A stretch of 64,000 nt of DNA from Streptomyces sp. Ru62. Lineage in GTDB: Bacteria; Actinomycetota; Actinomycetes; Streptomycetales; Streptomycetaceae. A program made the translations under genes and the position numbers. Positions 34,240 through 43,372 of the stretch are shown in pieces (within the stretch, counting starts at the first letter, position 1; each line of letters opens with the position of its first letter). Location of the stretch: the NCBI RefSeq assembly GCF_002920615.1, contig NZ_PQSU01000007.1:62001-126000 (forward strand), written 5' to 3'. The notes under the pieces are model-generated. The model did not search any database. It saw only the letters and a program-made list of their open reading frames with translations, and was not told the DNA's origin.

Positions 34240-35933
34240 GACAGCGCCTCCTCGCTCGCCCGCGCCGCCCAGGTCGCGAACCGCTCACCGTCCGCGCGCT
34301 CGGCCTGGAACCGCTTGAGCACCCGCTCGATGTAGTCGGGCAGCTCCTCAGCGGTGACCTTCAGGCCGCGCACCTTGCGGCCGAAGGCCGGCTCCAGCCC
34401 GAGGGCGCCGCCGAGGTGCACCTGGTAGCCCTCGACCTGCTCGCCCTTGTCGTCGAGGACCAGCTGGCCCTTGAGACCGATGTCCGCGACCTGGATACGG
34501 GCACAGGCGTTCGGGCAGCCGTTGAGGTTGATGGTGATCGGCTCGTCGAAGTCCGGCAGCCGGCGCTCCAGTTCGTCGATCAGCTGCGAGCCGCGCTGCT
34601 TGGTCTCCACGATGGCGAGCTTGCAGAACTCGATGCCCGTGCAGGCCATGGTGCCGCGCCGGAAGGAGGACGGCCGCGCGGTGAGGTCGAGGGCCTCCAG
34701 GGCCTCCACCAACGAGTCGACCTTGTCCTGCTCGACGTCGAGGATGATCATCTTCTGCTCGACGGTGGTGCGCACCCGGCCCGAGCCGTGCGCCTCCGCG
34801 AGGTCGGCGACCTTCGTCAGCGTGGCGCCGTCGACCCGGCCGACGCGCGGCGCGAAACCGACGTAGAACCGGCCGTCCTTCTGCCGGTGCACACCGATGT
34901 GGTCGCGCCACTGCTGCACCGGCTGCTCGGGAGCGGGGCCGTCGGTCAGCTTGCGCTTCAGGTACTCGTCCTCCAGTACCTGCCGGAACTTCTCCGCGCC
35001 CCAGTCGGCGACGAGGAACTTCAGCCGGGCCCGGTTGCGCAGCCGGCGGTAGCCGTAGTCGCGGAAGATCGAGATGACGCCCTCGTAGACGTCCGGGACC
35101 TCGTCGATCGGCACCCAGGCGCCGAGGCGCACGCCCAGCTTGGGGTTGGTGGACAGACCGCCGCCGACCCAGACGTCGAAGCCCGGGCCGTGCTCGGGGT
35201 GGCGGACGCCGACGAACGCGACGTCGTTGATCTCGTGCACGACGTCCAGCAGCGGCGAACCCGAGATGGCCGTCTTGAACTTGCGCGGCAGGTTCGAGTA
35301 CGCCTTGTTGTTCAGGACCCGGCGCTTCATCTCCTCCAGCGCCGGCGTGGCGTCGATGATCTCGTCCTCGGCGATGCCCGCCACCGGGGAGCCGATCATC
35401 ACACGCGGGGTGTCACCGCAGGCGGTCACGGTGGACAGGCCGACGCCCTCCAGCCGCTCCCAGATCTCGGGCACGTCCTCGATCCGGATCCAGTGGTACT
35501 GGACGTTCTGCCGGTCGGTGATGTCCGCCGTGCCGCGCGCGAACTCCTGGGAGATCTCACCGATCACGCGCAGCTGGCGCGTGGTCAGCGCCCCGCCGTC
35601 GATGCGGACGCGCAGCATGAAGTACTCGTCGTCCAGCTCCTCCGGCTCCAGGATCGCGGTCTTGCCGCCGTCGATCCCGGGCTTGCGCTGGGTGTACAGC
35701 CCCCACCAGCGCATCCGGCCGCGCAGGTCGTTCGGGTCGATCGAGTCGAAGCCGCGCTTGGAGTAGATCGTCTCAATGCGTGTCCGCACATTGAGACCGT
35801 CGTCGTCCTTCTTGAACTGCTCGTTGCCGTTGAGGGGCGTGAAATGGCCAACGGCCCACTGGCCCTCACCGCGGTGACGGCTCACCTTGCGGCGGGGCGC
35901 GGAGGCGGCGGGGTTCTGTGGGGTGGCGGCCAT
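34236..35933 (-). CDS. sir: Ferredoxin-dependent sulfite reductase (siroheme, 4Fe-4S)
   Basis: 565 residues, the two-repeat nitrite/sulfite reductase fold. Cluster and siroheme Cys: TMACTGIEFCKLA and, about 35 residues on, NGCPNACAR. Substrate Arg/Lys positions look preserved (NVQYHWIRIEDVP, RKFKTAISG). Reduces sulfite to sulfide with six electrons from ferredoxin. ATG 35933 has GAAGGACG upstream; a longer reading from 36017 would overrun the leader region. First structural gene of the cys operon. Confidence 0.94.
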   Translation of the reverse strand: MAATPQNPAASAPRRKVSRHRGEGQWAVGHFTPLNGNEQFKKDDDGLNVRTRIETIYSKRGFDSIDPNDLRGRMRWWGLYTQRKPGIDGGKTAILEPEELDDEYFMLRVRIDGGALTTRQLRVIGEISQEFARGTADITDRQNVQYHWIRIEDVPEIWERLEGVGLSTVTACGDTPRVMIGSPVAGIAEDEIIDATPALEEMKRRVLNNKAYSNLPRKFKTAISGSPLLDVVHEINDVAFVGVRHPEHGPGFDVWVGGGLSTNPKLGVRLGAWVPIDEVPDVYEGVISIFRDYGYRRLRNRARLKFLVADWGAEKFRQVLEDEYLKRKLTDGPAPEQPVQQWRDHIGVHRQKDGRFYVGFAPRVGRVDGATLTKVADLAEAHGSGRVRTTVEQKMIILDVEQDKVDSLVEALEALDLTARPSSFRRGTMACTGIEFCKLAIVETKQRGSQLIDELERRLPDFDEPITINLNGCPNACARIQVADIGLKGQLVLDDKGEQVEGYQVHLGGALGLEPAFGRKVRGLKVTAEELPDYIERVLKRFQAERADGERFATWAARASEEALS

Positions 35934-35999
35934 GGAGGTACGTCCTTCGGGACAGGCGGGAAAACGGCTGACCTGCACGTCCGTGCGCATGCGGCAGGG

Positions 36000-36017
36000 G
36001 TGCGCGTCATTGCGCAC
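36000..36017 (-). promoter_or_regulatory. Hairpin between leader peptide and sulfite reductase
   Basis: GTGCGC and GCGCAC pair around a six-base loop, 42-59 bases downstream of the leader stop in the direction of transcription. Candidate attenuator or ribosome-site-masking arm. Confidence 0.35.
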
Positions 36018-36058
36018 GCGTGATCAGGTGCGAGGGGGAACGGCGGTGCTGGGAGGCG

Positions 36059-36142
36059 TCAGCTCGCCGGACAGATGGCGCTGGACATGCGGCCGAGGTC
36101 GACGTGCCGCCGACTCACCAAGGCAATTCCAGTTCCGGACAT
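36059..36142 (-). CDS. 27-residue sulfur leader peptide
   Basis: ATG 36142; product starts MSGTGIAL and continues with the conserved core LVSRRHVDLGRMSSAIC, ending PAS. This HVDL...SA(I/L)C pattern recurs in actinobacterial 'putative leader peptides' placed before sulfur and cysteine genes. The single Cys near the end suits cysteine-dependent translation control: ribosome stalling at the Cys codon when cysteine is short would change folding of the downstream RNA. No ribosome site precedes the ATG, so the message may be leaderless; an in-frame GTG at 36118 would give only the 19-residue core. The regulatory mechanism here is inference. Confidence 0.75.
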   Translation of the reverse strand: MSGTGIALVSRRHVDLGRMSSAICPAS

Positions 36143-36164
36143 GACGGAAGCGTGTCACGGCGAT

Positions 36165-36179
36165 CTGGACACAGTCCAG
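36165..36179. promoter_or_regulatory. Inverted repeat CTGGAC-ACA-GTCCAG upstream of the sulfur leader
   Basis: A perfect 6-3-6 inverted repeat about 23-37 bases before the leader ATG, where the -35 region of a leaderless transcript would lie. Candidate operator for the cys locus. Confidence 0.4.
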
Positions 36180-36195
36180 CTTCATCCATCATGCG

Positions 36196-36230
36196 GACAC
36201 CCTTGTCCCGGAATGTGGAACAAGGGTGTC
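36196..36230 (-). terminator. Stem-loop ending the GNAT gene and isolating the cys promoter
   Basis: GACACCCTTGT and ACAAGGGTGTC form a perfect 11-base stem around a 13-base loop, 40 bases past the GNAT stop. No U-tract. Confidence 0.7.
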
Positions 36231-36269
36231 GTCGCTCACACGGGCGGTCGAAAGGCTTGTCCTGGCAGG

Positions 36270-36842
36270 TCAGGCGGGGTATGCACCTGGCCAGGGACCC
36301 GGCGCGGCCACGTCCGGCTCCAGCTCCACCTTGGTGTCGAACAGCTTGAAGCCACGCCGCTGGTAGTTGTCCATCGCGAACTCACCGTCCTTGCTGCACG
36401 TGTGCAGCCACACCCGCTTCGTCGGCGTCCGCCCCGGCCACCGCTCGGCAAGGTCCCACGCGCGGGCCGTCCCGTACGCCAGCAGGTGGCCGCCGATGCG
36501 CCGGCCGCGGAAGGCGGGGATCAGCCCGAAGTACACGATCTCGACCGCGCCCTCGTCCTGCGGCTCCAGCTCGACGTAGCCGGCCGGGGTGCCGCGGTCG
36601 TAGGCCACCCACGTCTCCACGCCGGGCCGCTCCAGGTACTCCCGCCACCGCGCGTAGGTCCAGCCCAGCCGGTCGGTCCAGCGGATGTCCCCGCCGACCG
36701 AGGCGTACAGGAACCGGCTGAACTCGGGGGAGGGCACCTCGGCGCGGACGATCCGGACGTCGCCGTCGGGGGCGGCGGCGGGCAGGAGGTCGGCCGGGGA
36801 GGTCTGCTCAAGGGACCAGGTGGTGACAGGGGCGCTGCTCAT
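36270..36842 (-). CDS. GNAT-family acetyltransferase
   Basis: 190 residues. The acetyl-CoA pocket is marked by VEIVYFGLIPAFRGRRIGGHLL (motif A, Q/RxxGxG/A variant) and the C-terminal DNYQRRGFKLF. Substrate not inferable. ATG 36842. Terminated by the stem-loop at 36196-36230 and transcribed toward, but separately from, the cys operon. Confidence 0.88.
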   Translation of the reverse strand: MSSAPVTTWSLEQTSPADLLPAAAPDGDVRIVRAEVPSPEFSRFLYASVGGDIRWTDRLGWTYARWREYLERPGVETWVAYDRGTPAGYVELEPQDEGAVEIVYFGLIPAFRGRRIGGHLLAYGTARAWDLAERWPGRTPTKRVWLHTCSKDGEFAMDNYQRRGFKLFDTKVELEPDVAAPGPWPGAYPA

Positions 36843-36972
36843 GCGAGCCAGGGAACCATCCTGCTGCCCGGTCTGTCGATCGGGTCCGGGGTGCCCCCGG
36901 CCCGGCCCCGGAGCCGAGCGGCACGCCGCGGCCTCCGGAACCGTGGGTCACGACGGCTCCCGGTGGCGGCCG

Positions 36973-38307
36973 TCAGTCCAGGGAGCGGTCCAGCTCGGCC
37001 AGCGGCAGCGCGAACAGCATGCGGTCGGACAGCGACCACACCTCGCCGGTCTCCTGCCAGTAGGAGAGGGAGCCCGCGTCCTGCGCCCAGCAGCGGTCCG
37101 AGGCGTCGGCGCCGCAGCGGGCCGCCCGGGCACCCCGGGTGTCCTGCCGCCACAGCCCGCCGTGCCCGTCCTGCGACTCGGGCAGCCGTCCCACATACCA
37201 GGACGGGCGGTCCGCCCCGGGCTTCCGGTACGACAGCAGGCCGCGGATCCCGTCGGCCCGGGTCCGGTACGCCTCCACCGCGTCCGCCCGTCCCCAGGCG
37301 TCCGTGGCGAGCGGCCCGGGACGCGCCGGATCGTCGCTGAACGCGTACCGCCACAGCCGGGCGCTCCGGTCGCCGCCGGGCGTGGTCCACTCCGCGGCGA
37401 CGAGACTGTCGGGCGTCGTACCGCGGTCGAGGGCGAGCGCGCCCGGACAGGGCGGCCCGGAAGGCGCGCAACGGCCGGAGGTGAAGCGGTACGAAGCGAC
37501 CGCGGGCAGCACGTAGTCGTGGCCGTCGGCGGACCAGCCGCCGGCCACGCGGCCGATCGCCGGCCCGTCGACCGTGGTGCGCTGGATGCGGTCCAGGTCG
37601 TAGACGTAGAGCGCGTCGGCGCCGCCGGCCGTGGTGGTGACCAGCAGCTTGTTCCGGTACCAGACCATCCCGGAGAGGCCGGAGGCCAGGCCCCGGTAGT
37701 CCCGGCCGCCGTCGACCGGCACCACCAGCAGCACCCAGCGGTAGGAGAGGTGTGCGGGGTCGTCCGCGTCGACGAAGGCGACCCGGGCGAGGCCGCGCTC
37801 GGCGGGGCGGCCGGTGGTGGTGCTGTGGGTCCAGCCGGCGAGGACGACCCGGTGGGTGCCCCAGACGCCGTCCTCGTCGGCGTCCCCCGAGGTGGTCACC
37901 GAGGCGGGCCGCCAGTCGCCGGCCGCGGTGTCGGCCGGGTCCCAGCAGTAGGCGCGGGCGGCGGCCGGGGCGACGGGCAGCGAGGCGCGGTCGCCGGTCG
38001 AGCAGTCGTCACCCTCGCGCAGGGATCGGTCGGTGCTCCGGAGCACGGTGTCCACACCGACCGGGCGGCCCATCGTGCGGGCGAGCCGGTCCAGGGAGCG
38101 CGCGGGGACCCGGTGCTCCTGGAGGCGGAGCCGGCCGGTGTCCGCCGGGGAGGTCAGCGGCTTCAGTGCGCCCGGGTTCTCGGTGACGTCGGCTTGGGAG
38201 GCGCTGATCAGGGTGGCCGCGGCGGTGAGTGCGAGCGCGGTGCCGGTCAGGACCGCACGCAGCGCAGCGCCCCGTCTGCGTCGGCGGTGTCTGCCGCGAT
38301 GCTTCAT
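36973..38307 (-). CDS. Secreted protein of unknown function
   Basis: 444 residues. Very basic N-terminus (MKHRGRHRRRRRGAALR) and a hydrophobic signal-peptide core ending near LISASQA, so it should be exported. The body is beta-rich with repeated W/Y/G patterns and four to six Cys (CSTGD, AYCWD, GRCAPSGPPC), consistent with a disulfide-stabilised beta-propeller-like fold, but no family was recognised. Arranged alone in its strand between GNAT and GAF genes. Confidence 0.8.
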   Translation of the reverse strand: MKHRGRHRRRRRGAALRAVLTGTALALTAAATLISASQADVTENPGALKPLTSPADTGRLRLQEHRVPARSLDRLARTMGRPVGVDTVLRSTDRSLREGDDCSTGDRASLPVAPAAARAYCWDPADTAAGDWRPASVTTSGDADEDGVWGTHRVVLAGWTHSTTTGRPAERGLARVAFVDADDPAHLSYRWVLLVVPVDGGRDYRGLASGLSGMVWYRNKLLVTTTAGGADALYVYDLDRIQRTTVDGPAIGRVAGGWSADGHDYVLPAVASYRFTSGRCAPSGPPCPGALALDRGTTPDSLVAAEWTTPGGDRSARLWRYAFSDDPARPGPLATDAWGRADAVEAYRTRADGIRGLLSYRKPGADRPSWYVGRLPESQDGHGGLWRQDTRGARAARCGADASDRCWAQDAGSLSYWQETGEVWSLSDRMLFALPLAELDRSLD

Positions 38308-38472
38308 CTCTCCTCCAGAGGGCGGGCCAACTGCGCCTCACGATCCCTAGGTTGACGCGAGGAGCAGGTGGGGAGGCCCGTACGGGATGCTACGGCAGGA
38401 ACGGGCCGCGCAGGGCAAAGTCCGCGCAGATGGGCGGAAGACGCGCGTGCGGGGCCGGGCCGGGCCGGATGG

Positions 38473-39780
38473 TCACCCCGGTCCGGGCCGCTCGGTACGG
38501 CCGTCCTGCACGGCGTTCCGCTTCCGGGTCACCGCTGGTGCTGTCGACTGGGGGAGCAGGTGGGACGGATCTTCTGGAAGGATCACGTCCACTTCCGTGT
38601 CGTCGCGGAAACGATACGGCCGATGCTGGAGAAGTTCCCCAAGGTACCTCCGGATCCGGGACATCTCGGCCCGCACGGTCACGGTACGGGAAGGATCGCC
38701 GAACACGTCCTCGGCCAGCCCCGCCGCCCCGCGCCCGGCGCGGTTCTCGGCGAGCAGGAACAGCAACTCGGCATGGCGTGGACTCAGTTCCCGCGACCAG
38801 GAACCCGCCGACGCCGTGACCTTCACCGTGCAGCGGCCCGGCCGGGCGAGGTCCAGCACGATCCGGTGGGCACCGGCCCGCGGCTCCTCCTCCGCCCGCA
38901 GCAGCCAGCCCCCGGCCAGCGGCTCCACCGCGCAGGAGCCGAGCGAGGGCAGCCACCGGCGGCCCGGCGCCAGCGTCTTGGGCAGCGTCACCCGCCGCAC
39001 GTACGGCATCCCGGTCACGGCCGCCGTCCAGCCGTCGCGGTCCACCACCAGCGCCCGCCCGGCCAGCCGGGCCAGCACCGGTGCCGCCACCACCCGCAGC
39101 CGCTCCAGCGAGGTCAGATGAAGCTCCCGCAGCCGGGCCTCGGCCAGCTTGGCCACCGAGTCCACCCAGGCGAGGGTCGCCGGATGCATGGTCTCCAGCG
39201 GTCCGCTGACGTCCACCACGCCGAGCAGCCGCCCGTCCCGCGGATCCGTGATCGGCGCGCCCGAACAGGTCCAGGAGACGTGGGACCGTACGAAGTGCTC
39301 GCCGGCGAAGACCTGGACCGGCCGCCGTACCACCGCCGGGGTGCCCACCCCGTTGGTGCCGACGACGTCTTCCCGCCAGTCCGCGCCGAGTTCAAAGCCG
39401 AGCCCGTCGGCCTTCCGCAGTACCGACGGCGACCCCTCCCGCCACAGCACGCGCCCGTCGGCGTCCGCGACGACCATGATGTGCTGGGCGACGTCCGCGA
39501 CCGAAAGCAGCCCCTCCCGCAGCACCGGCAGGACATGCCGCAGCGGCGACTCCTCCCGCCGGCGCCGCACCTCGTCCGAGGGCAACAGCCCGGACCTGAA
39601 GTCGCGTTCGGGGTCGACACCGCTGCGCAGCATCCGTCCCCACGACTGCTCGATCACCGGACGGGGCGCGAGCCGCGTCCGCTGCCCGGCGAGCGTGGCC
39701 TCGCGCACCTCGCTCAGCACCCGTGCCGCCTGCGCCGCGTCCACGGCGGCCAGGCGCGCCACGTTCATCGGCGGGTTCAC
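38473..39780 (-). CDS. GAF-domain transcriptional regulator (AcoR-like N-terminus)
   Basis: 435 residues. Residues about 30-200 carry a GAF-type sensor with the EDVVGTNGVGTPAV signature typical of AcoR/DhaR-like regulators and a QHIMVVADADGRVLWREG opening. Unlike true AcoR there is no AAA+ domain; the C-terminus (ELSPRHAELLFLLAENRAGRGAAGLAEDVFG, then VRAEMSRIRRYLG) looks like a winged helix of the OmpR type. GTG 39780 (or 39783) has GGGAGGA upstream; ATG 39768 is a further choice. Probably controls the divergent or neighbouring acyl-CoA dehydrogenase or quinone/aldehyde metabolism (inference). Confidence 0.85.
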   Translation of the reverse strand: MNPPMNVARLAAVDAAQAARVLSEVREATLAGQRTRLAPRPVIEQSWGRMLRSGVDPERDFRSGLLPSDEVRRRREESPLRHVLPVLREGLLSVADVAQHIMVVADADGRVLWREGSPSVLRKADGLGFELGADWREDVVGTNGVGTPAVVRRPVQVFAGEHFVRSHVSWTCSGAPITDPRDGRLLGVVDVSGPLETMHPATLAWVDSVAKLAEARLRELHLTSLERLRVVAAPVLARLAGRALVVDRDGWTAAVTGMPYVRRVTLPKTLAPGRRWLPSLGSCAVEPLAGGWLLRAEEEPRAGAHRIVLDLARPGRCTVKVTASAGSWSRELSPRHAELLFLLAENRAGRGAAGLAEDVFGDPSRTVTVRAEMSRIRRYLGELLQHRPYRFRDDTEVDVILPEDPSHLLPQSTAPAVTRKRNAVQDGRTERPGPG

Positions 39781-39918
39781 CACTGCGGTCCTCCCGGAAA
39801 GGGGCGTCGAACACACTTGTCAAGCCGTCCGGGCGGCGGTTTCCGGTCCGGCTGTGCCCCTCATACTGCCGTTCCGGACATGGCGGAGGCACAGACTCCG
39901 CGCATGTGCCCCCATAAG

Positions 39919-39934
39919 TTGCAACCCCCTGCAA
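39919..39934. promoter_or_regulatory. Inverted repeat TTGCA-N6-TGCAA upstream of the GAF regulator
   Basis: TTGCAACCCCCTGCAA, 5-6-5, about 140 bases before the regulator start; candidate binding site for the regulator itself. Confidence 0.4.
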
Positions 39935-39979
39935 CCCTGGTGAACCGCCGGGGCCTGGCTGAGACTTGACCCAGGCGGT

Positions 39980-40015
39980 AGGGGGTGGTGCCGTGTCGGC
40001 GCAGCACCACCCCCT
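39980..40015 (-). terminator. Strong terminator after the acyl-CoA dehydrogenase gene
   Basis: AGGGGGTGGTGC and GCACCACCCCCT form a perfect 12-base stem, 12-base loop, 31 bases beyond the stop. Confidence 0.8.
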
Positions 40016-40045
40016 CCCTCCGAGACCTCGGCCGGGCACGGCAGG

Positions 40046-41680
40046 TCAGACCGGGCGCGCTCGATCCACCACCGACTCCAGGTCCAGGCCCGTCGGCAAC
40101 GTGCCGAAGGACGCGCCGTGGTCGCCGCCCAGGCGGGAGGCGCAGAAGGCGTCGGCCACCTCCGGCGGGGCGTACCGGACAAGGAGGGAGCCCTGGAGGA
40201 CCAGCGCCAGCCGCTCCACCAGGCGCCGGGCGCGCCCCTCGACGCCCTCCAGGTCGGCGAGTTCGGTGAACAGGTCCTTCACCGCCCGGTCCAGCCGGTG
40301 GTCCGCGCCGTGCGCCCGGCCGATCTCGGTGAGGCAGGCGTCCAGCGCGCCCGGCTCCCGCCGCAAGGCCCGCAGCACGTCCAGCGCCTGCACGTTCCCC
40401 GCGCCCTCCCAGACGGAGTTCAGCGGCGACTCCCGCACCAGCCGGGGCAGACCGGACTCCTCCACGTACCCGTTGCCGCCCAGGCACTCGGCGGCCTCCA
40501 CGGCCACCGGGGCGCAGCGCTTGGTGATCCAGTACTTCGCGGCCGGCACCGCGAGCCGCAGGAAGGCGCGCTCCTGCTCGCCACCGTCGTCCCAGGCCGC
40601 TGCCAGCCGCAGCGCGAGCGCGGTCGCCGCCTCCGACTCCAGCGCCAGATCGGCGAGGACATTGCGCATCAACGGCTTGTCGACGAGCTTCCCGCCGAAC
40701 GCCTCCCGGTGCGCGCAGTGGTGCACGGCCTGCGCCACCGCCTGCCGCATCAGGCCTGCCGAGCCGAGCGCGCAGTCCAGCCGGGTCGCGGCGACCATCC
40801 CGATGATCGTGCGGACCCCTTGCCCTTCCTCGCCGACCCGGCGCGCCCAGGTGCCGTCGAACTCGATCTCCGCGGAGGCGTTCGAGCGGTTGCCCAGCTT
40901 GTCCTTCAGCCGCTGGATCAGGAAGACGTTGCGGCCGCCGTCGGGCAGCACCCGCGGGACCAGGAAGCAGGTGAGCCCGCCCGGCGCCTGCGCGAGGACC
41001 AGGAACGCGTCCGACATCGGCGCCGAGCAGAACCACTTGTGCCCGGTCAGCACGTACGCGCCGTCCACCGCGAGGGGCCGCGCCGCGGTGGTGTTCGCGC
41101 GGACGTCGCTGCCGCCCTGCTTCTCGGTCATGCCCATTCCGAACAGGGCACCGGGCTTCTGTCCGGCGGGCCGCAGCTCCCGGTCGTAGACCGTGGACGC
41201 CAGCCGGGGCTCCCACTCGGCGGCCAGGTCCGCGTCGGCGCGCAGGGCGGGCACGGCAGCGTGTGTCATCGACAGCGGGCAGCAGGTGCCCGCCTCGACC
41301 TGCGTCCAGACCAGGAACCCGGCCGCCCGGCGCACATGCCCCGACGGGCGCGTCCAGGCTCCGGTCAGCCCGGCCGAGACGCCCTTGCCGAGCAGCCGGT
41401 GCCAGGCCGGGTGGAAGTCGACCTCGTCGATCCGGTGGCCGTACCGGTCGTGGCTGCGCAGCCGGGGCGGATGCTCGTTCGCCTGTACCGCCCACTCCTG
41501 GAGCTGGGCCGAACCGGCGGCCCGGCCCAGCGCGGACAGCTCGGCGCGCGCCTCCTCCAGGACGTCGGCCCCGGTGTACCGGTCGACGGCCTCGGCGAGG
41601 GCCCGGTCGGCGGTGAAGACGTCGTAGCCGGCCAGTGGGGGCGGCTGGTTCGTCACGGTGTGGGTGGAGGTGCCTGCCAT
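40046..41680 (-). CDS. Acyl-CoA dehydrogenase, AidB-like
   Basis: 544 residues, the extended acyl-CoA dehydrogenase fold (helical N-terminus, beta-barrel, helical C-terminus) with GMTEKQGGSDVRANTTAA and KWFCSAPMSDAFLVLAQ, hallmarks of the AidB branch, and ECLGGNGYVEESGL. E. coli AidB is part of the alkylation-damage response and binds FAD; enzyme activity of this branch is uncertain. ATG 41680. Strong stem-loop after the gene; followed on the other strand by the YihY gene with 141 bases between starts. Confidence 0.92.
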   Translation of the reverse strand: MAGTSTHTVTNQPPPLAGYDVFTADRALAEAVDRYTGADVLEEARAELSALGRAAGSAQLQEWAVQANEHPPRLRSHDRYGHRIDEVDFHPAWHRLLGKGVSAGLTGAWTRPSGHVRRAAGFLVWTQVEAGTCCPLSMTHAAVPALRADADLAAEWEPRLASTVYDRELRPAGQKPGALFGMGMTEKQGGSDVRANTTAARPLAVDGAYVLTGHKWFCSAPMSDAFLVLAQAPGGLTCFLVPRVLPDGGRNVFLIQRLKDKLGNRSNASAEIEFDGTWARRVGEEGQGVRTIIGMVAATRLDCALGSAGLMRQAVAQAVHHCAHREAFGGKLVDKPLMRNVLADLALESEAATALALRLAAAWDDGGEQERAFLRLAVPAAKYWITKRCAPVAVEAAECLGGNGYVEESGLPRLVRESPLNSVWEGAGNVQALDVLRALRREPGALDACLTEIGRAHGADHRLDRAVKDLFTELADLEGVEGRARRLVERLALVLQGSLLVRYAPPEVADAFCASRLGGDHGASFGTLPTGLDLESVVDRARPV

Positions 41681-41809
41681 GGTTGCGAACCTACCCGGGA
41701 CGGCGGCGGTGATGGCTCCCGGAGTGGCACAGCGCCGGAAATCGACGCGTCCGTCGATGCGTCCCCCGGTGATCGCCCCCGGAAGGTGAGGACGGGCCGG
41801 TGCGGCGGC

Positions 41810-41815
41810 TACCGT
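41810..41815 (+). promoter_or_regulatory. -10 box TACCGT for a leaderless YihY transcript
   Basis: TACCGT ends seven bases before the GTG start (41822), with no ribosome site between, as in leaderless Streptomyces genes. The -35 side (TGAGGA at 41787) is poor. Confidence 0.4.
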
Positions 41816-41821
41816 TAGGAC

Positions 41822-43030
41822 GTGCAGCCAGCAAGTGAACCCCCCGAGCGGCCGGCCGGCCGGCTCCACCGGGCCAGAGCCCTCTACCGGAACGTCTCCA
41901 AGCGCAGGACCGCCTGGCTGTTGCTCAAGGACACCGTCAACTCCTGCATGGAGTACCGCATCCTGGGCCTGGCGGCCGAGGCGGCGTTCTTCACGCTGCT
42001 GTCCGTGCCGCCGCTGCTGCTGAGCCTGATCGGACTGCTCGGCTACGTCGACGACTGGACCGGCGCCGACACCATCCACAGCCTGGAGACCAACCTCCTG
42101 GAGGCCTCCCGCACGGTGCTGTCCGACAAGGGCGTCAAGGAGATCGCCGAGCCGATCCTGCACGACGTGATGAAGGGCGGCCGGCCCGACGTGATCTCCA
42201 TCGGCTTCCTGTTCGCCCTGTGGTCGGGCTCGCGCGCGGTGAACGTCTTCATCGACACCATCACCGTCATGTACGGCCTCGACGGCGTCCGGGGCATCGT
42301 GAAGACCCGGATCATGGCGTTCCTGCTGTTCATCGTGGCGCTGCTGATCGGCTCGGTGGCACTGCCGCTGATGGTGGCCGGGCCGGACGCGGTGGTGCGG
42401 ATCCTGCCGTGGTCGGAGACGGTCGTCCAGGTCCTGTACTGGCCGGTCGTGATCGTCCTGTCCATCGTCTTCCTGACGACCCTGTACCACGTGTCGGTGC
42501 CGGTCCGCTCCCCGTGGATCGAGGACGTGCCCGGCGCGCTGGTCGCCCTCGCCATGTGGGTCCTCGGCAGCTTCCTGCTGCGCATCTACCTCACGAGCAC
42601 CATCGAGGGCGCCACCATCTACGGCTCCCTCGCCGCCGCCGTCGCCGTCCTGCTGTGGATCGGTGTGTCCGCGTTCGCCGTGCTCGTCGGCGCGGCCGTG
42701 AACGCGGCCATCGACCGGGTCTGGCCGGCCGCGGCCACGGCGGCCGCGCGCGAGGCCAACGAGCGGATGCGGCACGCGCAGGTCGCCGAGTACGTCGCCC
42801 GCGCCGCGGCGGCCCGCGAGGTCGACCCCGACGACCCCGACATGCCGTCCGAGTTCCCCGAACGCTGGTCCCGCTTCCTGCCCCCCGAGGACGTGACGGC
42901 CCGCCTGCGCACCCACGCCAAGAACCCGCATCACGCGCACAAGGGGAATGGGCGGGCCGGGGGTGCCGGGGGTGCGGGGGAGGAGCGTGGGGACGGGGGT
43001 TCGGCGAAGGGCGGAGCTGGTCGGTTGTGA
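41822..43030 (+). CDS. YihY/BrkB-family membrane protein
   Basis: 402 residues, six predicted spans and the YihY/UPF0761 core (AEAAFFTLLSVPPLLLSLIGLLG, WSGSRAVNVFIDTITVMYG). Inner-membrane protein of unclear function, once called ribonuclease BN. The tail is Gly-rich, Glu and Lys containing. GTG start, probably leaderless. Confidence 0.9.
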   Translation: MQPASEPPERPAGRLHRARALYRNVSKRRTAWLLLKDTVNSCMEYRILGLAAEAAFFTLLSVPPLLLSLIGLLGYVDDWTGADTIHSLETNLLEASRTVLSDKGVKEIAEPILHDVMKGGRPDVISIGFLFALWSGSRAVNVFIDTITVMYGLDGVRGIVKTRIMAFLLFIVALLIGSVALPLMVAGPDAVVRILPWSETVVQVLYWPVVIVLSIVFLTTLYHVSVPVRSPWIEDVPGALVALAMWVLGSFLLRIYLTSTIEGATIYGSLAAAVAVLLWIGVSAFAVLVGAAVNAAIDRVWPAAATAAAREANERMRHAQVAEYVARAAAAREVDPDDPDMPSEFPERWSRFLPPEDVTARLRTHAKNPHHAHKGNGRAGGAGGAGEERGDGGSAKGGAGRL

Positions 43031-43073
43031 TCGGCTGAGGGTTGCCGTGATCGGCTGAGGGCTGTGATCGACT
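43027..43073. repeat. Direct repeats GTGATCGGCTGAGGG
   Basis: Copies at 43027 and 43047 (period 20), and a partial GTGATCGACT at 43064, overlapping the end of the YihY gene. Confidence 0.6.
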
Positions 43074-43142
43074 CACGCCGGGAGTGGCCCCCCTGTCCCT
43101 CCCGGGCTCCCCCCTGACCCACCCCGGCCCTCCCTGGCCCTC

Positions 43143-43159
43143 TCCACCCTCGGGGTGGA
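43143..43159 (+). terminator. Stem-loop after the YihY gene
   Basis: TCCACCC-TCG-GGGTGGA, a perfect seven-base stem, 113 bases beyond the stop. Weak terminator candidate. Confidence 0.4.
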
Positions 43160-43372
43160 CCCTGCGGTGGAGAAGGCGGCTGCGTTCGTCCCCGGAAATG
43201 TCCACCCGGCACTCCACCCCTGCGCCGATCCGCCGGACACCGTCCCGCGCCTAGCGTGAAGGTCGTGAACGCGCAGGCCGGAGGCGTCCGGCCAGAGCAG
43301 ACAGCCGGGCGGCGCCGTGGTTCGTCACGTCGTCCGGTACTGCTTTCGGCACCGGGCGAGGAGGCGGCGGAC

